Of a DNA stretch of 64,000 nt, positions 25,285 to 35,019 are shown in pieces. Both the position numbers and the translations under genes were made by a program. The notes under the pieces were generated by a model. It did not search any database. It saw only the letters and a list, made by a program, of their open reading frames with translations, and was not told where the DNA came from. The stretch is from CAVZMO01 sp963776195 (lineage in GTDB: Bacteria > Nitrospirota > Thermodesulfovibrionia > Thermodesulfovibrionales > SM23-35), in assembly GCA_963776195.1 (NCBI GenBank), contig CAVZMO010000008.1:1-64000 (forward strand). The letters are read 5' to 3'. Position 1 is the first letter of the stretch. Every line of letters begins with the position of its first letter.

Positions 25285-26524
25285 TCATGGATTATAGTAT
25301 TTCTTTTTCTTTTTCAGATAATCCTGTTCAACATTTCCGCCATAATCATGAGGATATTTATAGCCTGTTCCATGTCCCAATTTCTTGGCGCCCGGGTAAT
25401 GGCTGTCTTTTAGATGGTCCGGCACTTCCATCGTTTCCTCGGTAGTAATGTCTTTTAGTGCGGCTTCAATGGCCTTATAAGCGGCATTGCTTTTCGGCGC
25501 TTTCGCGATATAAATAGTTGCCTGTGCCAATGGTATCCTTCCTTCCGGCATGCCGACGAATTCAACAGCCCGTAATGCGGATACGGCAATAACCAATGCC
25601 ATGGGGTCTGCGTTTCCCACATCCTCGGATGCGCAAATGACAATACGCCTTGCGATGAACCGCGGGTCTTCCCCTGCATAGATCATTTTCGCAAGATAAT
25701 ACAATGGCTGCATCAGGGTCTGAGCCCCGCATACTTTTTATAAAGGCAGAGATCGTATCGTAATGCTGGTCGCCTTTTTTATCATAGACAACGACTTTTT
25801 TCTGGATCGACTCTTCAGCGATATCGACTGTGATACTTATCCGGCCATTGATCGTCAGGCGGTGTTGTGAGGGCTGCTATTTCCAACGCCGACAGAGCCT
25901 TTCTCGCATCTCCGTCAGACATCCTTGCAATATGTTTCAGACGCGTTTTCATCCGCAGCAATGTTGAAACTCCCGAGACCCCGCTCCTTGTCCTGCAGGG
26001 CATTGTGCAGGATACTCAGGATATCTTCTTCCGAAAGAGGTTTTAATTCGAATATCTGGCTCCTCGAAAGGAGCGCGGAATTCACATAGAAGAATGGATT
26101 CTCTACAGTTGCGGAGATAAGGGTTATGTTTCCCTCTTCGACATCCGGAAGAAGAGCGTCCTGCTGCAGTTTATTGAACCGGTGGATTTCATCGAGAAAG
26201 ACGATGGTCTTAATGCCTTTCGCTTTTCTCTGCTTCGCCTGCTGGATGACCTTTCTGATCTCATCGAGTCCGATCGTTGCCGCATTAAGCCACTCAAAAT
26301 GTGCCTTTGTCTTTTCGGCGATTATCCTTGCAAGGGCGGTTTTGCCCGTTCCGGGTGGGCCGTAGAGTATTATTGATGTGATTCTGTCCGCTTCGATAGC
26401 CCGCCTCAGCAATTTCCCGGGTCCGAGGATATGCCTCTTGTCCGGCATATTCGTCAAGGGTCCTCGGAGCACATCCGATAGGCCAAAGGCTGGTCTGACA
26501 GCGCTCTTCCTTAAATAAGTCCAT
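25285..26524 (-). CDS. rarA: RarA/MgsA-type AAA+ recombination factor, multiply frameshifted
   Basis: Fragments in all three minus frames assemble into ~410 residues. The N-terminus (MDLFKEERC; APRTLDEYAGQ) is broken twice within ~120 bases. The AAA+ core in one frame is complete: Walker A ILYGPPGTGKTALA, Walker B TIVFLDEIHRFNK, sensor LISATVENPFF. Two more breaks at about 25930 and 25800 lead to the C-terminal clamp domain (YYLAKMIYAGEDPRFIARR to the lysine-rich end). The family remodels stalled replication forks. The gene lies 24 bp from mutS2 on the same strand. The dense run of one-base breaks over 10 conserved motifs suggests poor consensus rather than decay. Confidence 0.82.
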
Positions 26525-26663
26525 GTATATATGTTCACTGATATTGGAGTAAATTTTCAAGTTCTCATGTGACTGTTTAAAGGTGACTTTGGAAATGATA
26601 TACTATTTCCAACACCGAGAAATTGTATGAATTTGGGGGCCTTTGTATTGAGAGGAGGCGGGA

Positions 26664-27829
26664 ATGTTCCATACGGCAGACCCTGAAGATATCCTTGACG
26701 GAAAGATCACGGATGTATATTTTGAGAGGTCACTGAGGATACTCAGAGCCGAGGAAGATAAATCCGGTTGTGAAAGCGGAATTTATAGCTAAAAAGCCTT
26801 CCCGATAACTGGCCGTGGGCGATATTTGCGGGACTCGAAGAGGCGATGTATCTGATGAAGCATTTGCCGGTCAAGGTCAGGGCGATGAGAGAAGGCAGCG
26901 TCTTTTACCCCTATGAGCCTGTCATGGAGATCGAGGGGAACTATCAGGACTTCTGCGTGTATGAGACGGCAATATTGGGGTTGATCTGTCAGGCGTCGGG
27001 CATTGCAACAAAGGCCGCAAGGTTTAAAAAGCTTGCGGGTGAAAGGGCCGTGATCAGTTTCGGCGCCAGGAGGATGCATCCGGTACTTGCGCCCATGATC
27101 GAAAGAAACGCCTATATCGGCGGCTGTGACGGAGTTGCCGTGGTAAAATCCGGCAGAGATGATCGGGGAAGACCCGATGGGTACAATGCCTCATGCACTT
27201 GATAATATGCATGGGATCTACGGTTGACGCGATAAAGGCATACGACGAAGTTCTCGAGCCGAAGTTCAAGAGGGTTGCCCTTATTGATACATTCCTCGAT
27301 GAAAAATTTGAATGCCTGAATGTCGCTGAGGCGATGGGAAAGAGGCTTTTTGCGGTGAGATTCGATACCCCTTCATCGAGAAGAGGGAAATTTCTATCGC
27401 ATACTCGAAGAAAGCAGATGGGAACTGGATCTGAGGGGATACAAGCATATCAGATTTTATGTGAGCGGCGGCATAAAGGAGGAAGATGTTCCCGTTTTAA
27501 ATCCCGTTGTCGACGGTTATGGCATCGGAACAGCAATCAGTAATGCGCCTGTCGTTGATTACGCGATGGATATCATGGAGGTCGAAAGAAAACCCTTGGC
27601 CAAAAGAGGTAAATGGTCGGGGAGCAAGAGAGTCCTGGGATGTCCGAAGTGCGGTGCAAGAAAGATCGTCCCGAATAATAAAGAGAAATATACCTGTTCA
27701 TGCGGCAAGAAGTTTGAAGACATACTCATCCCGGTGCTCGATAAGGGGAGACAACTTATTAAAACAGAGACGCCATTCAATCTCAGGAAAGAGGTTCTTG
27801 AAAACCTAAAAGGTCTTCCTTTAGAGTGA
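26664..27829 (+). CDS. nicotinate phosphoribosyltransferase, multiply frameshifted
   Basis: Several frames form a ~385-residue NAPRTase-like enzyme. The start ATG at 26664 (MFHTADPEDILDGKITDVYF) follows GGAGGCGGG. Breaks lie near 26755-26790, 27165, 27207 and 27385. Conserved segments are VISFGARRMHP, GTMPHAL, DTFLDEK and FYVSGGIKEEDV. A C-terminal zinc ribbon (CPKCGARKIVPNNKEKYTCSCG) is present, as in the short archaeal/bacterial subclass. It converts nicotinate to nicotinate mononucleotide for NAD salvage. The one-base nature of every break, each recoverable without loss of residues, points to sequence error. Confidence 0.82.
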
Positions 27830-27890
27830 TAATTAAGGTCTTGTTATCCCTTACCGCTTATTGGCTACAGCCCACCGCGTACTGACCGAT

Positions 27891-28712
27891 ATGGCTTCTC
27901 TTTATATCTTGCTTGCTATATTTCTCTGGAGTTCTCTCGGTGTGGTTGTCAGGCTATCGAATGTTGAGATACATGTCCTCATTTTCTATTCCGTCATAGC
28001 ATCACTGATAGTCCAGGGAATCTTCATATCTCAGAAAAGGTATCGAAAGGAAATACCGCATATCAGAAAAATGATATATCCGGCGGTACTCGGCATTGTG
28101 TCACTCTTAAATTCCCTCACATTCTTTTATGCGTTTCAGAACACCACAATCGCAAATGCGGTACTTACTCATTATACGGCACCTGTAATCGTCGCTTTTT
28201 TTGCTCCGTTCTTTCTAAAGGAAAAAATAACAGCAAAGATTATTTTTGTAATAAGCTTGTCTTCTCTTGGTCTCTGGATTATGCTCAACGGATTTTCGCC
28301 GGAAGAAAGCCAGCTCAGGGGTATCACGGCCGGTCTTCTCTCGGGGATTACCTATGCGACCACGGTTATTTTTCTGAGGATGCATTCGGAGAAGTTCAAT
28401 CCTCTGATACTCGTTTTTTTCACGAACATTACCATCGCAATCCTGCTCGCACCTTTTATCAATGGGTTCCCTCTCAATGCCCTGTGGAGCTTTCTTTTTG
28501 TGGGGATAGTCCACTCCACCATAGCACCCATCCTATACTATAAAGGACTCCAGTATGTTTCTGCCAACAGGGCGGCTGTCCTCGGTTACCTTGAACCGGT
28601 ATGTGCAATAATTTTTAGTATGCTGTTGCTCAAAGAAATGCCGGGTGCCCATTCGGTCATCGGCGGAATACTGATAATATTTTCCGGATATCTGACGGTG
28701 AGAGACTCATGA
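27891..28712 (+). CDS. EamA/DMT-superfamily transporter
   Basis: A 273-residue inner-membrane protein with about ten transmembrane helices in two EamA halves (MASLYILLAIFLWSSLGVV at the start; VSANRAAVLGYLEPVCAIIFSMLLLKE in the second half, with the typical E-P and LKE sequence). I take the ATG at 27891; an in-frame TTG at 27861 adds ten residues. Substrates of this family vary (amino acids, nucleosides, metabolites) and cannot be predicted. It is a single gene with no obvious partner. Confidence 0.85.
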   Translation: MASLYILLAIFLWSSLGVVVRLSNVEIHVLIFYSVIASLIVQGIFISQKRYRKEIPHIRKMIYPAVLGIVSLLNSLTFFYAFQNTTIANAVLTHYTAPVIVAFFAPFFLKEKITAKIIFVISLSSLGLWIMLNGFSPEESQLRGITAGLLSGITYATTVIFLRMHSEKFNPLILVFFTNITIAILLAPFINGFPLNALWSFLFVGIVHSTIAPILYYKGLQYVSANRAAVLGYLEPVCAIIFSMLLLKEMPGAHSVIGGILIIFSGYLTVRDS

Positions 28713-28859
28713 ACCTAAAATACAAAATTCGTATCTGAGAAATTTACGGTCTGCTGCTCTTGAAGGGCTTCCTGGCATATCACCACATAGTATTCTAAAG
28801 ATAATCTTTTGGGTGGTATAATGGACTCGATCAAGGAAGTCAAACACTGAAAGAAGAAA

Positions 28860-29756
28860 ATGGATCCAATTACTCACGGACTCACAGGGGTGGTGCTTTC
28901 AAATTTCGGTTTCAGGCGAAAATCAGCCTTCTGGGTGTTGCTCCTTTCATCGATTGCACCGGATTTTGACTACATAACACGATTCTGGGGCGCAGATGTG
29001 TTCCTCAGATATCATAGGGGGATAACACACGGTATACTGGCCCTTTTTATCGTGCCGGTAGTAATAGGAATCATATTCGGCAGAAAGAAGGATTTCTTCT
29101 ACTATTCCTTTATCGCCTTCCTCGCGTATGGCGCACATCTCTTTATGGATCTCACAAACCAGTACGGAACAAGAATCCTTTCACCCCTTGACTGGCAGCA
29201 GTATTCTCTTGACCTGATCTTTATTATTGATCCGTACGTCATTATAGGGCTTCTTCTTTCCGTTGTTGTCTGCAAATTCAATAAGAAAAGCGCCCTAACC
29301 ATAACGTTTATCACGATATTGCTCTTGATCGGTTACACAGGCGGACGATATTATTTTCACAGTAAGACGAAGGACTTTTTAAAGCAGAGACTCGACGAAA
29401 AGACTTATCAAGTGTGCCCTCTGCCGAACGCTTTTCTCAGGTGGTGGTTCATTGTAAAGTCAGATGATGCGATAAAGGTGGGGTTCGCGGATCTGTTTAC
29501 CCAGAGGATATGCATTCAGGAGACATACACTACCTCGAATAACGATACCTTCATCGAACGTTCAGCAGAGACAAAGGTCGTAAGAAATTTTCTCTATTTT
29601 GCCAGATATCCCTATGCCGAAATTGCAAAGGAAAAGGATAAGACAATCGTTATCTGGCGTGAACTCGCATATTCATTTTTACCGGGTGATCATTTTGTCG
29701 CAAAGGTGGTTTACAGCAAGGAGGGAAGGGTGTTGGATTCTTCCTTCAAATTTTGA
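28860..29756 (+). CDS. membrane-bound metal-dependent hydrolase, YdjM/LexA-binding type
   Basis: A 298-residue protein. The N-terminal domain begins MDPITHGLTGVVLSNFGFRR and contains SSIAPDFDYITRF and YHRGITHGILALF, the two His/Asp clusters of the YdjM family (DUF457). Five to six transmembrane helices follow (to about residue 170), then a periplasmic or cytoplasmic C-terminal domain of ~125 residues rich in beta strands. Members are poorly characterised; some are linked to phospholipid or stress responses. No operon partner. The ATG is preceded by GAAGAAAA only. Confidence 0.82.
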   Translation: MDPITHGLTGVVLSNFGFRRKSAFWVLLLSSIAPDFDYITRFWGADVFLRYHRGITHGILALFIVPVVIGIIFGRKKDFFYYSFIAFLAYGAHLFMDLTNQYGTRILSPLDWQQYSLDLIFIIDPYVIIGLLLSVVVCKFNKKSALTITFITILLLIGYTGGRYYFHSKTKDFLKQRLDEKTYQVCPLPNAFLRWWFIVKSDDAIKVGFADLFTQRICIQETYTTSNNDTFIERSAETKVVRNFLYFARYPYAEIAKEKDKTIVIWRELAYSFLPGDHFVAKVVYSKEGRVLDSSFKF

Positions 29757-29829
29757 ACCAGGTGGTGCGATAAAAATGGTGTTCACATCGAGATTGTTAA
29801 AAAAGACAAAATGAAAGGGTGATCTTCCC

Positions 29830-30567
29830 TTACACCTTTCCAACTAAAAACATACCTGCATCTTCATCCAGCAGAAAAAAGAGGTTCCCCTTTTCCTGTT
29901 CGACCAGTGAGGCGGGCAGGCAAGCGTCTTTATCTTGTATGACTTTCTTCACTACCGACGCCTTATTTTTTCCGCTTATCAGGAAGGCAATATTTTCCGC
30001 CTTGTTAATGACAGGCAGAGTAAGGGTTATGCGGGGATAGTTATGTTTTTGGTCGCTTACAGAGGCAACGAGACGGTCTTTCTCTTTCAGGACTTCAGTT
30101 CGGGGAAAAAGGGAGGCGGTATGGCCGTCTTCACCCATTCCCAGTAAAATAAGATCAAATTCAGGCAACTTGTTCTCAGGTAGTTTAAAAAATTGTCTTA
30201 TCTCATTTTCATAAGTCCTCACCGAGGTCGATATCGAAGATTCATCGGTCCCCACGGGGTGGACATTTTCAGAAGGAATAGGGATTCTGCCTAAGAGATT
30301 TTTTTTGAGAACCCGATAATTGCTCTCTGTATGATCGTGAGGGACAAATCTTTCGTCAGCCCAGAAAAAGTGCACATATCTCCAGTCAATTCGTTCCCTG
30401 TAATCTTCCGAGCCGAGGAGTGAATAAAGCCTTATCGGCGTGGAACCCCCGGAAACGGCAACTGCAAATCTCCCCTTTCTCGCAATATATTGTTCGGAGA
30501 GATTCAAAAAAATTTCCGCGGCCTTACGGCTTAATGCCTCTAAATCCGGCAATATTTGGACTTTCAT
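29830..30567 (-). CDS. pgl: 6-phosphogluconolactonase
   Basis: A 245-residue DevB-type lactonase of the pentose phosphate pathway, hydrolysing 6-phosphogluconolactone to 6-phosphogluconate. The conserved N-terminal FAVAVSGGSTPIRLYSLL (about residues 34-51), then WRYVHFFWADERFVPHDHTESNYR with the catalytic region, DLILLGMGEDGHTASLFP (active-site His), and PRITLTLPVINKA all match the family. Length is normal. It is not beside other pentose phosphate genes here. Confidence 0.93.
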   Translation of the reverse strand: MKVQILPDLEALSRKAAEIFLNLSEQYIARKGRFAVAVSGGSTPIRLYSLLGSEDYRERIDWRYVHFFWADERFVPHDHTESNYRVLKKNLLGRIPIPSENVHPVGTDESSISTSVRTYENEIRQFFKLPENKLPEFDLILLGMGEDGHTASLFPRTEVLKEKDRLVASVSDQKHNYPRITLTLPVINKAENIAFLISGKNKASVVKKVIQDKDACLPASLVEQEKGNLFFLLDEDAGMFLVGKV

Positions 30568-30882
30568 GTCCCTCCATGTAGTCAGTCTTGAAACTGCAAT
30601 CTGTTAATACGATGATAGTATCAAACAAAAATGTTTGCCAGTGTCGTGATTCCATAATAGTTTTACACTTTTTTTTGTGCCGCACTTGCCCCGGTCTACG
30701 ATTCATGGAGCATTTGGACCTTTCAATGCGGACCGCGCTTTCGCGGGAATGAATGGTAGAGATGTTTCCGTTAAGCCGGTCATTCAAAGGTTTACTTGTT
30801 TGCTCGGCGAATCTTCTGTAGCGTTGTACCTCAGTGCTTTGAGGCCGCCTTCCATCGTTTACGAATCATTTTTAGATTAGTA
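30568..30882. other. non-coding stretch between pgl and the RRM gene
   Basis: About 315 bases. I see short GC-rich hairpins (for example near 30733-30750, CCGCGCTTTCGCGG) but no gene. The end of the stretch leads into the promoter of the RNA-binding protein gene. Confidence 0.4.
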
Positions 30883-30911
30883 TTTACTTACTGAAATATA
30901 TAACTTATAAT
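30883..30911 (+). promoter_or_regulatory. sigma-70-type promoter of the RRM gene
   Basis: A TATAAT box at 30906-30911 with TTTACT 17 bp upstream (30883-30888). Transcription would begin near 30918, giving a ~83-nt leader that contains the terminator-like hairpin at 30937-30972 before the ATG at 31001. Confidence 0.5.
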
Positions 30912-30936
30912 ATGTGGGTACTTTTGGAGTTATGGC

Positions 30937-30972
30937 AACTCAGCGACTTTAAAAGTCTCTGGGTTTTTTTTA
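30937..30972 (+). promoter_or_regulatory. terminator-like leader hairpin (candidate attenuator)
   Basis: The stem AACTCAG-C-GACTT, loop TAA, AAGTC-T-CTGGGTT is followed by a run of eight T's (30964-30971). It sits between the promoter at 30883-30911 and the RRM gene, so it would stop most transcripts before the gene unless relieved. Leaders with this layout are known ahead of cold-inducible rbp/csp genes; regulation here is inferred. Confidence 0.6.
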
Positions 30973-31000
30973 TTTTTAATAAGGAAGAGGAGAAGAAAAG

Positions 31001-31354
31001 ATGGAAAAAAGGATTTACGTTGGGAACCTTTCGTTTAAGGCTACTGAAGAAGACATCAAAGAACTCTTTTCTAAGAGCGGAGAGGTTGAATCGGTAAAGC
31101 TGATCACCGATATGAACACGGGTAGCCCGAAAGGTTTTGGCTTTGTTGAAATGGCAACCCCTGACGATGCCAAGAAAGCGATAGAAGCACTGAATGGTTC
31201 ATCATTTATGGACAGGACACTTGTTGTTAGTGAAGCGAGACCTCAACAGGCAAGGGAAAAGCGCGGATTCGGTGGTGGCGGCCGCAGAGACAGTTACGGT
31301 GCAAACAAAGGTGGTTCCGGTAAGAGCAAAGGGACAGGAAGAGGATGGAGATAA
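31001..31354 (+). CDS. RRM-domain RNA-binding protein
   Basis: A 117-residue single-RRM protein. RNP2 is KRIYVGNLSF (residues 3-12) and RNP1 is PKGFGFVEM (about residues 42-50). The 35-residue tail is glycine- and arginine-rich (RGFGGGGRRDSYGANKGGSGK), as in cyanobacterial and proteobacterial cold-induced Rbp proteins. A GAGGAGAAG site lies 8-16 bases upstream. It is probably transcribed with rpsU 6 bp downstream, a link also seen in cyanobacteria. Likely role: RNA chaperone or translation modulator in the cytoplasm, possibly temperature-controlled through its leader. Confidence 0.92.
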   Translation: MEKRIYVGNLSFKATEEDIKELFSKSGEVESVKLITDMNTGSPKGFGFVEMATPDDAKKAIEALNGSSFMDRTLVVSEARPQQAREKRGFGGGGRRDSYGANKGGSGKSKGTGRGWR

Positions 31355-31360
31355 ACCGTT

Positions 31361-31555
31361 TTGGATATAAAAGTTTACGGAAATGATATAGAGAAAGCAC
31401 TAAAATCCCTTAAGCGTCAACTCCAGAAAGAAGGACTTTTCAAGGAGATAAAACAGAGGAGCTTTTTTGAAAAACCTTCGGTAAAAGAGAAGCGGAAACA
31501 GAGAGAGGCGAGAAAGAAAAGGATGAAGGCCCTCAGATTCAAGAAATCCTATTAG
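31361..31555 (+). CDS. rpsU: small ribosomal subunit protein bS21
   Basis: A 64-residue basic protein. The start is a TTG at 31361 (MDIKVYGNDIEKALKSLKRQ), six bases after the RRM gene; GAGG of that gene's end (GAAGAGGATGGAG) is its ribosome binding site. The KKRMKALRFKKSY tail and FFEKPSVKEKRKQREA segment match bS21. The protein binds near the anti-Shine-Dalgarno end of 16S rRNA. Coupling to the RRM gene suggests both are produced under the same leader control. Confidence 0.9.
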   Translation: MDIKVYGNDIEKALKSLKRQLQKEGLFKEIKQRSFFEKPSVKEKRKQREARKKRMKALRFKKSY

Positions 31556-31691
31556 GCGTGACTGTGGAGAGAATCGGGTAGTTTGGGTCATTTTTACGGG
31601 GGTTATTTAAGAAAAAATGCTATGCCGGTATATCCACCTGTTGCGGCAGTGAACGCAAGAAGCTTTTTGGTGTTTAAAGGAGAAAAAGGGA

Positions 31692-31839
31692 GTGGCACGG
31701 GTAAAAAGTGGCGATACCGTTAAAAGTTCATTATACGGGTAAAGTGGATGACGGCTCGATTTTCGATACTTCTGCTGGCAGGGAATCTTTGGCCGATAAA
31801 GACCTGACCTTTGATATTCAACTCGTAGAGATCCTGTGA
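31692..31839 (+). pseudogene. FKBP/SlyD-like peptidyl-prolyl isomerase remnant
   Basis: The GTG at 31692 begins MARVKSGDTV, then an extra A in a run of four shifts the frame; the following VKVHYTGKVDDGSIFDTSAGRES is the start of a SlyD/FKBP domain. The sequence then jumps to LADKDLTFDIQLVEIL and a stop, the exact C-terminus of the family. About 90-100 codons, including most of the isomerase core and insert-in-flap domain, are missing. Both ends are preserved, so this is an internal deletion. Confidence 0.7.
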
Positions 31840-32164
31840 TTGATTGACGTTAGATAGTAGCTATCCTGCAAATAATCAAGAATCTTAAAATATAAAATTC
31901 CGGGACGTGGGACTAAGGCAGAAATGCGAACGCTCTGTTTTTGAGAAGGCATACTGCCTTTTGGGGCTATAATCTGCCTGTTTACTCTGGATTTTGTCGG
32001 CTTTCAAAAGCGTTAGGACAGTTGGAATCGGTAAGATTGCCGGTTTCTTGAGACTTATCTCCGGGAAGTTTCCATATTTTCTCCTCCCTCGATGGCCCCC
32101 CAGACGACTCGCTGAAGCATTTTTCAATTGTAAAATTACATTTTTTTATGAAATAATTTATTCA

Positions 32165-34786
32165 ATGGCTGCGCTTTCAAGTCAAACAACTTCAGGCAGG
32201 AAGAAAACTTATTTTTTTTATCTTTTTTTGGCGTGGACGGCCTTTGTTGCGTTTTCTTTATCTCTAACTATTTATGATCACCAGAAAGCTATTTTGCAGG
32301 AAGCTGCCATTGAGGCGAGGACTCAGTTAGAAGTGAATCTTGAGTTTAGAAACCTGATTTCTCAGCTTGGAGGAGTATATGCTTCTGTCGACAATATTCC
32401 TCCTAATCCCTATTTAGAGGTACCAAAAAGGGATATAACTACAAAAGATGGAGACAAACTTACCTTGCTAAATCCGGCATATATGACTAGGCTGATGTTT
32501 GAAACAATGGGGAAAAAGTCATCATTACTGATTGTTAACAAGATAACAAGTCTGAATTTTGTTAATCCTATTAACGCACCGGACGAATGGGAAAGGAAAT
32601 CATTGCATTCTTTTGAAAAGGGACTGAAGGAGTCAAGCGAAATCACATCTATAAATGGCGAACCATATTTGCGGCTGATGAGGCCATTTGTTACGGGAAA
32701 AAACTGTCTGAAATGTCATGGATATCAGGGCTATGAAGAAGGAGACATCCGGGGTGCGATTAGTATAGCGGTCCCATTGAAACAATATAACGAGATTGGG
32801 ACACGAACGCGAAATGTCATGATCTTGACGTATGTATTATTATGGCTCTTAGGAAATATCGGGCTTGTTATCTTTTCAAGATACAAGCAAAGACAAGAAC
32901 AAAGAATTATAGAAAGTGAATGGAAATTCAGGACCGTGTCGGAATCGGCAAATGACTGGGAGTTCTGGCTTTCTGAGAGGAGACAAATAGTTTATATGTC
33001 TCCGTCCGGTAAGAGTATTACCGGCTATAGCCCGGAGGAGTTTTTAAATAATCCGGACCTTCTGACGGGCATAATTCATTCCGACGACAGAAATTTGTAT
33101 ATGGAGCATATCGGCAATTTCGAAGAAGAACATCATGAGGAGATAGAATTCAGGATTATCACCAAGGATGGTCAAGTGAAATGGCTGACGCATGTGTGTG
33201 CACCTTTATACATGCAGGATAAATTTCTCGGAAGGAGGATAAGTAACAGGGATATCACTGACCGGAAGGCGGCAGACGAAGCACTGCGGAAATCAGGTGA
33301 GGAGATACGCGATCTTTACAACAACGCGCCCTGCGGCTATCATTCGCTCGACAAGAATGGAGTTTTCGTTCAAATGAACGATACGGAACTTCTCTGGCTG
33401 GGCTACTCACGTGAAGAGGTTATCGGGAAAATGAAGATTTCCGATATTCTCACGCCGAAGAGTCTAAAGACCTTCGAGGAGAACTTCCCGCGTTTCAAGA
33501 CGCGAGGGTGGGTGCGGGATCTTGAGTTTGAGATCATCCGCAAAGACGGTACCGTTCTCCCGGTTCTCTTGAGCGCAACGGCCATAAAAGACAGCAGTGG
33601 CAACTTTATCCGGAGCCGGTCGACAGTCTATGACATTACGGAACGTAGGAAGATGGAGGAATTGCACGCCAGATTAGCTGCTATTGTAGAAAGTTCCGAC
33701 GATGCGATTATCGGAAAAGATTTGAACGGCATCGTCACCGATTGGAATAGGGGCGCTGAAGGGATGTACGGCTTCACTGCTGAAGAAATCGTAGGCCGTC
33801 CGGTATCAATACTTGTCCCTCAAGGTCATACTGATGGGATCCTGCAAATTCTCCGGAAAATCAGCCGCGGAGAAAGTGTAGAACATTATGAGACCGTATG
33901 TGTGAGGAAAAACGGTGAACAAATTAATGTGTCTCTTACAACATCGCCCATTGAAGACGGCGCTGGAAATATAATCGGTGCATCAACAATAGCACGTGAT
34001 ATTACCGAGCTTAAGCGGACAGAGGAAGAATTAACAAAATATCGTGAGCACCTTGAAGAGTTGGTAGAACAACGCACAGTTGAACTGGAAAAGATGGCGG
34101 GTGAGTTGACACGTTCTAATGCCGACCTGCAACAGTTTGCTTATGCAGCTTCACATGATCTGCAGGAGCCTTTGCGTACGGTTGCAGGCTTTGTGAAACT
34201 GTTAGAAAAGCGGTACAAGGGGAGACTCGATAAAAATGCCGACGAGTTCATTGCGTATACCCTTGATGGCGTTAAAAGAATGCAGTCGCTGATCAAGGAC
34301 CTCCTGGCATATTCACAGGTCGATACAAAGGAGAGGATCTTTACTCCTACAAATTGCTCAGTCGCCCTCGATCAGGCAATCTATAATCTTCATTCGACTA
34401 TCGAGGAAAGCGGTGTAGAGGTGACATATGATCTTCTGCCTACGGTAATGGCTGATGCTTCGCAAATGAGTAGATTATTTCAAAACCTTATCGGTAATGC
34501 GATTAAGTTCCATGATGAGAAACCATTGCGAGTCCATATTTCAGCTGAAAGAAAAGGAGACGAGTGGGTTTTTTCCGTGCGGGACAATGGTATCGGAATA
34601 GATCCGAAGCAGACAGAAAGAATATTTGTTATCTTCCAGCGTCTTCATACCAGAGAGGAGTACCCGGGGACGGGAATAGGCCTGGCGATATGCAAGAGAA
34701 TCGTCGAACGTCATGGTGGGCGCATCTGGGTGGAGTCAGAGTTAGGGGAGGGCTCAATATTTTACTTTACGATTCCTTCTTTATGA
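32165..34786 (+). CDS. heme-c-type sensor histidine kinase with PAS domains
   Basis: An ~873-residue membrane kinase (start at the ATG at 32165; the frame opens at 31994). A transmembrane helix lies at about residues 17-38. The periplasmic domain of ~200 residues carries CLKCHG at about residue 180 and fits the DUF3365/Tll0287-like heme-binding sensor. A second helix (MILTYVLLWLLGNIGLVIF) follows, then three PAS domains, a coiled coil (ELTKYREHLEELVEQRTVELE), and a kinase core: FAYAASHDLQEPLR with His near residue 662, FQNLIGNAIKF, DNGIGID and GTGIGLAICKRI. It may sense redox or gas state. The sigma-54 activator 230 bp downstream is a likely partner. Confidence 0.9.
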   Translation: MAALSSQTTSGRKKTYFFYLFLAWTAFVAFSLSLTIYDHQKAILQEAAIEARTQLEVNLEFRNLISQLGGVYASVDNIPPNPYLEVPKRDITTKDGDKLTLLNPAYMTRLMFETMGKKSSLLIVNKITSLNFVNPINAPDEWERKSLHSFEKGLKESSEITSINGEPYLRLMRPFVTGKNCLKCHGYQGYEEGDIRGAISIAVPLKQYNEIGTRTRNVMILTYVLLWLLGNIGLVIFSRYKQRQEQRIIESEWKFRTVSESANDWEFWLSERRQIVYMSPSGKSITGYSPEEFLNNPDLLTGIIHSDDRNLYMEHIGNFEEEHHEEIEFRIITKDGQVKWLTHVCAPLYMQDKFLGRRISNRDITDRKAADEALRKSGEEIRDLYNNAPCGYHSLDKNGVFVQMNDTELLWLGYSREEVIGKMKISDILTPKSLKTFEENFPRFKTRGWVRDLEFEIIRKDGTVLPVLLSATAIKDSSGNFIRSRSTVYDITERRKMEELHARLAAIVESSDDAIIGKDLNGIVTDWNRGAEGMYGFTAEEIVGRPVSILVPQGHTDGILQILRKISRGESVEHYETVCVRKNGEQINVSLTTSPIEDGAGNIIGASTIARDITELKRTEEELTKYREHLEELVEQRTVELEKMAGELTRSNADLQQFAYAASHDLQEPLRTVAGFVKLLEKRYKGRLDKNADEFIAYTLDGVKRMQSLIKDLLAYSQVDTKERIFTPTNCSVALDQAIYNLHSTIEESGVEVTYDLLPTVMADASQMSRLFQNLIGNAIKFHDEKPLRVHISAERKGDEWVFSVRDNGIGIDPKQTERIFVIFQRLHTREEYPGTGIGLAICKRIVERHGGRIWVESELGEGSIFYFTIPSL

Positions 34787-34875
34787 GTTATTTAAAAAAA
34801 TCATTTCCCGTTAAAAAGCAGCGTCTGCTGTGAATTTGCCGAATGTGAAAAGCCTCTGCAATATTATCAGATGCG

Positions 34876-34985
34876 AAGACAGGATTTGATATAATGGTCA
34901 TAGCTTGATAATGAACAATTAAGAGATAAAAACCTTTGTGCAGTAAAAACTCGGATGTGGATGTCCGGAAGAAGTATTGCAATAT
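34876..34985 (+). pseudogene. degenerate copy of the 44.3-kb gene start and promoter
   Basis: The first 27 bp are identical to 44257-44283, including TATAAT. The following ~80 bases align with the start of the gene at 44292: ATGAACAATTAA against ATGAATGATAAA, then GAGATAAAA, CTCGG-TG-GGATGTCCGGA and GAAGTATT-CAATAT. Stops at codons 4 and 12 show it is not a gene. After ~27 codons the similarity ends at the leader of the sigma-54 activator gene. Confidence 0.75.
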
Positions 34986-35019
34986 ATTAATCGTCACTGT
35001 AATAGAGGGGAGAATTGCT

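Noticed and set aside
30677..30880. Small gene before the RRM promoter
   Set aside because: It has no ribosome binding site, ends in the promoter area, and its composition is not typical of a coding sequence.
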